Below are positions 6,009 to 8,902 of a stretch of DNA of 8,902 bases, one piece after another (position 1 is the stretch's first letter; every line of letters begins with the position of its first letter). Under the pieces are notes generated by a model. It did no database searches. It had not been told where the DNA came from and was given only the letters and a program-made list of their open reading frames with translations. Position numbers and translations under genes: made by a program. This stretch comes from Erysipelotrichaceae bacterium (lineage in GTDB: Bacteria > Bacillota_I > Bacilli_A > Erysipelotrichales > Erysipelotrichaceae), in the NCBI GenBank assembly GCA_024709285.1, contig JANJWY010000147.1, forward strand, positions 1 to 8,902, given 5' to 3'.

Positions 6009-6731
6009 ATGCGTCTGGATATAAGATTATCCCAACTTTACGATATTTCGCGCCAGAAGGCTCAGGATGCGTTAAAACAACAGCGGGTGACGGTTAACGG
6101 GAAAATAACTGTGAAAAGTTCGATGGAAACCGATGATTCCGATGTGATCGAAATGATCGTCATCAAAAGTGATTTTGTCTCAAGGGCCGGATATAAACTT
6201 GAAGAGATGCTTGAAAAGCATTCCGTTGATGTCACCGGTCTGGATTGTATCGATATCGGTGCATCCACCGGCGGATTCACGGACTGTCTGATTCAGCGAA
6301 ATGCAAATTCAGTAACTGCAATCGATGTCGGCACTTTACAGTTACACCCGAAACTTCGTGACGATCCGCGTATCACAGTCATGGAAAATACCAATGCCAG
6401 AAATCTTCGTCCTGAGCAATTTGACAAGTTATTCGATCTGTTGGTTATGGATGTTTCATTCATCTCGCTTCGTCTTCTGTTTGAAAGTGTAATCCAATTA
6501 GTCAAACCGCAAGGAACATTATTCATTTTATTAAAACCGCAATTTGAAGTCGGAGAAAAATATCTCAACAAACACGGAATCGTCAACGATCAAAAACAGG
6601 TCTTGCGAGTTCTCAATGAATACAGAGCACTCTTCAAACAACACAACATTTCAGTCAAGGACTGTCACAAGACATCATTGATGGGACGTGAGGGGAATCA
6701 GGAATATATGTTTTATTTAACCAAAAATTAG
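6009..6731 (+). CDS. tlyA: TlyA family rRNA (cytidine-2'-O)-methyltransferase
   Basis: This protein has 240 residues from ATG 6009, or 243 from the in-frame GTG at 6000. An N-terminal S4 RNA-binding domain (about 1-57) opens with MRLDIRLSQL and contains VTVNGKI. The FtsJ/RrmJ-type methyltransferase follows: SRAGYKLEE at 58-66, the SAM-binding DIGASTGGFTDCL at 82-94, AIDVG at 104-108, MDVSF at 147-151, LLKPQFEVG at 174-182 and GREGNQEY at 226-233. K63, D148, K176 and E228 or E233 are candidates for the K-D-K-E catalytic set. TlyA proteins 2'-O-methylate cytidines in 16S and/or 23S rRNA; many are annotated as hemolysin A, a label with weak support. Which rRNA sites are modified here cannot be told. 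Placement between dxs and recN matches B. subtilis yqxC, but the argR/ahrC gene that normally follows is missing. Confidence 0.93.
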   Translation: MRLDIRLSQLYDISRQKAQDALKQQRVTVNGKITVKSSMETDDSDVIEMIVIKSDFVSRAGYKLEEMLEKHSVDVTGLDCIDIGASTGGFTDCLIQRNANSVTAIDVGTLQLHPKLRDDPRITVMENTNARNLRPEQFDKLFDLLVMDVSFISLRLLFESVIQLVKPQGTLFILLKPQFEVGEKYLNKHGIVNDQKQVLRVLNEYRALFKQHNISVKDCHKTSLMGREGNQEYMFYLTKN

Positions 6732-6733
6732 CA

Positions 6734-6740
6734 GGGAGGA
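6734..6740 (+). promoter_or_regulatory. Ribosome binding site supporting the TTG start of recN
   Basis: GGGAGGA lies right after the tlyA stop; its GGAGG core ends seven bases before TTG 6747. No in-frame ATG occurs before residue 24, which is too close to the Walker A motif, so the TTG start is well supported. Confidence 0.75.
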
Positions 6741-6746
6741 ATTGCG

Positions 6747-8402
6747 TTGATCCGTCAGATAACTGTAAAGAATTTTGTTTTGATTGATGAAATAAGTATT
6801 GATCTGTCCTTAGGCATGAGTGTGTTTACCGGTGAAACAGGAGCAGGGAAATCGTTGCTGATCGATGCCATCGGTTTGCTTTGCGGCGACCGTGCTTCTA
6901 ATCAGTTTATTCGCAAAAATGCTAATTCTGCTTTCATTGAGGGAGTTTTCGAAGTTGACCCCATTTCAAAAGCCGGTTTGTTGTGCAAAGAATTTGACAT
7001 TGACGCATCCGATTTTATCATTATCAGTCGTGAAATATTCGCTGATGGCAAATCTGCTTCAAAAATCAATCATCGTCTGACCCCTCTTTCGGTCGTCAGA
7101 GAATTGACATCGGCCATTATTGACATTCACAGTCAGCATGATTCTCAATATCTGCTTAATGATAAGTATCATTTGTCTTTGCTGGATGAGTTTATGGGTA
7201 ATGATGCACTTTTTTCTTTGGTTAAGGAAAGATTCAATGAATGGAATGCTTTGGTTACGGAAGTTAATGATAAGTCATCGAACGAGTATAATATGGATGA
7301 CTTGGATTTCCTGAATTTTCAAATCCGGGAAATTGAGTCTTTTAATCCTTCCCAAGAAGATTTTGATACTCTTGAACAGAGACAGCGTCAACTGATGGCT
7401 TTTGAAAAAATCAGCAAACTCGCAAATGCTTCATTGAATTTACTGGATGATTCGGAAGGTGTCAAAGAGAAATTATTTGAAGCGTTTAAAAACCTTTCGG
7501 CCTGCGTTGAAGATGACGCTTTGATTCAGTTTGGTAATCAGCTTGAATCTTTGTACTACCAGATTGAAGATATCACTGAAGAGTTGAACCATCATCTTTC
7601 TTTGTTGGAATTCAGTGAAGATGATTTGAACAGCATCCAACAGAGATTGTTTGATTATGGTAAGCTGAAACGCAAATACGGAAATGCCATTGACTTGATC
7701 ATAAAGCGAAAAGAGGAATTTGTTCAACGCGTTTATACCATTGAGAACCGCCAGGATGTGCTTGAATCACTTATCAAACGAAGGGATGAAGCTTTTGCAC
7801 GGTATCAGAAAGCAGCCATTGATTTGAGTTCGCTGCGAAAAGCACAATCAATCCTTCTGCAAAAGGAAATTCTTAGACATTTAAATGATTTACAGCTGGA
7901 AAATACACGTTTCGTCATTGAAATAAGCGAAAACCGCCCCAGTGTCCTCGGAAACGATAAAGTCGTTTTTCTTATCTCGACCAACCCCGGTGAGCCGTTG
8001 CGTCCGTTAAGCAAGGTTGCCAGCGGAGGTGAACTATCACGGATCATGTTAGGATTGAAAGCGATTTTTACAAAACTGCAAGGAATATCAACTATTATTT
8101 TTGATGAAATAGATACCGGTGTATCGGGAATGATAGCCACAAAGATCGGTCAGAAAATGCACTCACTCAGTAAAGATGCACAAATCTTAACGGTAACCCA
8201 TTTGGCTCAGGTCGCTGCCTGTGGGGATGAACATTACCTTGTCAGTAAACAGGCGAGTGAAGAGTCCACCTTAACATTCATTGAGGTTTTGAATGAACAA
8301 AAACGGATCGAGCAACTAGCTTTGATATCTTCAGGTACAAACAGTGAAAAAGCAATTACGGCTGCCCGCGAACTTTACCTGCGCAATAAAAGTACAAATT
8401 AA
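6747..8402 (+). CDS. recN: DNA repair protein RecN
   Basis: RecN is an SMC-like ATPase that acts early at double-strand breaks and helps bring DNA ends to RecA-dependent recombination. The protein has 551 residues, the usual length. It opens with IRQITVKNFVLIDEISIDL and carries Walker A GETGAGKS at 29-36 and the DIHSQHDSQYLL motif at 126-137. A long charged, coiled-coil-prone middle (about 150-380) contains the conserved GKLKRKYG (305-312). The C-terminal ATPase half follows, with signature ASGGELSRIMLG at 425-436, Walker B TIIFDEIDTGVSG at 449-461 and THLAQVA at 484-490. Translation starts at TTG with a strong GGAGG seven bases upstream, 15 bases after tlyA. It ends the operon, with a terminator at its stop codon. 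No GAAC-N4-GTTC LexA-type box is seen nearby, so SOS control is not evident. Confidence 0.96.
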   Translation: MIRQITVKNFVLIDEISIDLSLGMSVFTGETGAGKSLLIDAIGLLCGDRASNQFIRKNANSAFIEGVFEVDPISKAGLLCKEFDIDASDFIIISREIFADGKSASKINHRLTPLSVVRELTSAIIDIHSQHDSQYLLNDKYHLSLLDEFMGNDALFSLVKERFNEWNALVTEVNDKSSNEYNMDDLDFLNFQIREIESFNPSQEDFDTLEQRQRQLMAFEKISKLANASLNLLDDSEGVKEKLFEAFKNLSACVEDDALIQFGNQLESLYYQIEDITEELNHHLSLLEFSEDDLNSIQQRLFDYGKLKRKYGNAIDLIIKRKEEFVQRVYTIENRQDVLESLIKRRDEAFARYQKAAIDLSSLRKAQSILLQKEILRHLNDLQLENTRFVIEISENRPSVLGNDKVVFLISTNPGEPLRPLSKVASGGELSRIMLGLKAIFTKLQGISTIIFDEIDTGVSGMIATKIGQKMHSLSKDAQILTVTHLAQVAACGDEHYLVSKQASEESTLTFIEVLNEQKRIEQLALISSGTNSEKAITAARELYLRNKSTN

Positions 8403-8423
8403 TCTTCTAATGAAGATTTTTTT
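8401..8423 (+). terminator. Intrinsic terminator at the recN stop codon
   Basis: A 7-bp stem pairs AATCTTC (8401-8407) with GAAGATT (8412-8418) around the loop TAAT. A T-tract runs from 8417 to 8423. The first two stem bases are also the last two bases of the recN TAA stop. The stem has only two G-C pairs, so efficiency may be moderate. It would end the nusB-recN operon and partly isolate dinB. Confidence 0.7.
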
Positions 8424-8425
8424 GT

Positions 8426-8433
8426 AAAGGAGG
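8426..8433 (+). promoter_or_regulatory. Ribosome binding site supporting the TTG start of dinB
   Basis: AAAGGAGG, followed by T, is close to a full match to the 16S rRNA 3' end and ends eight bases before TTG 8442. It starts three bases after the T-tract of the preceding terminator. No promoter is apparent in the 39-base gap, so dinB may depend on read-through or on a promoter inside recN. Confidence 0.75.
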
Positions 8434-8441
8434 TTTATCAT

Positions 8442-8902
8442 TTGGGTAAAATTATCTTTCATATCGATATCAACGCATTCTTTGCTTCTGCTGAAACATT
8501 GCGTGATCCTACGTTAAAGGATAAACCGATTGCTGTTTGTTCAAACAAAAGGGGATCTGTGGTTACTACAGCAAATTACATTGCAAGAGAATATGGTGTA
8601 AAAAGCGCAATGTCGTTAGCGGAAGCATTGAAATTATGTCCGAATCTGATTGTAACCGGAGTTCATTTCGATCTGTATGAGAAGATCTCATCGCAGTTTG
8701 TAGCACTTTGTAAGAAATATTCTGAAATCGTAGAGGTTGCCAGCGTGGATGAGTGCTATCTGGATGTTTCTGAAGCCATTGTTAAGTATAAACGTCCGTT
8801 GGATTTGGCAATGGTCATTCGAAAAGATATAAAAAAATCGATTGGTTTGGATGTAAGTATCGGGATTGCACCAAACCGCTTTTTAGCTAAAATGGCATCG
8901 GA
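8442..8902 (+). CDS. dinB: DNA polymerase IV (Y-family, DinB), N-terminal part
   Basis: The first 153 codons are present; the gene continues past the window. DinB is a low-fidelity polymerase for translesion synthesis. The fragment opens with MGKIIFHIDINAFFASAE. Asp9 is the first catalytic metal ligand, and Phe14 is at the steric-gate position that excludes ribonucleotides. GSVVTTANYIAREYGVKSAM (38-57) is the nucleotide-binding finger region with Tyr46 and Arg49. SVDECYLDVS (101-110) carries the Asp103-Glu104 pair expected for catalysis. VSIGIAPNRFLAKMAS (138-153) leads toward the thumb. The usual HxDMDAFFA motif reads HIDINAFFA, so the third residue is Asn instead of Asp. Translation starts at TTG with AAAGGAGG eight bases upstream. 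It stands next to recN, another DNA repair gene. The palm motifs are clear, but a Y-family subtype other than Pol IV is possible without the C-terminus. Confidence 0.93.
   Translation, partial: MGKIIFHIDINAFFASAETLRDPTLKDKPIAVCSNKRGSVVTTANYIAREYGVKSAMSLAEALKLCPNLIVTGVHFDLYEKISSQFVALCKKYSEIVEVASVDECYLDVSEAIVKYKRPLDLAMVIRKDIKKSIGLDVSIGIAPNRFLAKMAS

Noticed and set aside
8403..8441. LexA/DinR (SOS) box controlling dinB or recN
   Set aside because: No GAAC-N4-GTTC-like palindrome is visible in the gap before dinB or in the short gap before recN.

Overview
The window is a gene-dense stretch of a Bacillota (Firmicutes-type) chromosome. Every gene is on the + strand, intergenic gaps are all under 75 bases, and most starts have strong AGGAGG-type ribosome binding sites. 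The core order nusB-xseA-xseB-ispA-dxs-tlyA-recN is the Bacillus-type cluster, but folD (normally between nusB and xseA) and argR/ahrC (normally between tlyA and recN) are absent. A Bacillota class with a reduced version of this cluster, such as Erysipelotrichia, would fit. That is a guess from gene order and protein character, not a measured placement.

Region 1 (2-888) is the end of an amino-acid ABC transporter operon: the last 36 codons of a GlnQ-type ATPase, then a complete polar amino acid-binding lipoprotein. No permease is visible, so it should lie upstream.

Region 2 (889-1351) holds a small Asp23/YqhY-family gene with its own extended -10 promoter, a hairpin terminator whose loop carries its stop codon, and a second extended -10 promoter in front of nusB.

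Region 3 (1352-8423) reads as one long operon. nusB encodes a transcription antitermination and rRNA synthesis factor. xseA and xseB encode the two subunits of exonuclease VII. ispA and dxs encode farnesyl diphosphate synthase and the first enzyme of the MEP isoprenoid pathway. tlyA encodes an rRNA 2'-O-methyltransferase, and recN encodes an SMC-like DNA repair ATPase. nusB/xseA, xseA/xseB and xseB/ispA overlap, and dxs/tlyA overlap or abut, so translational coupling is likely. A hairpin with a T-tract at the recN stop codon closes the operon.

Region 4 (8442-8902) is the 5' part of dinB (Y-family DNA polymerase IV), which starts at TTG and runs off the window.

I found no mobile elements, CRISPR arrays, tRNAs, rRNAs, riboswitches or long repeats, and nothing that looks like an undescribed system. 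The points worth a second look are small: very short or ambiguous leader/start arrangements, terminators merged with stop codons, the missing cluster members, and a few motif substitutions.
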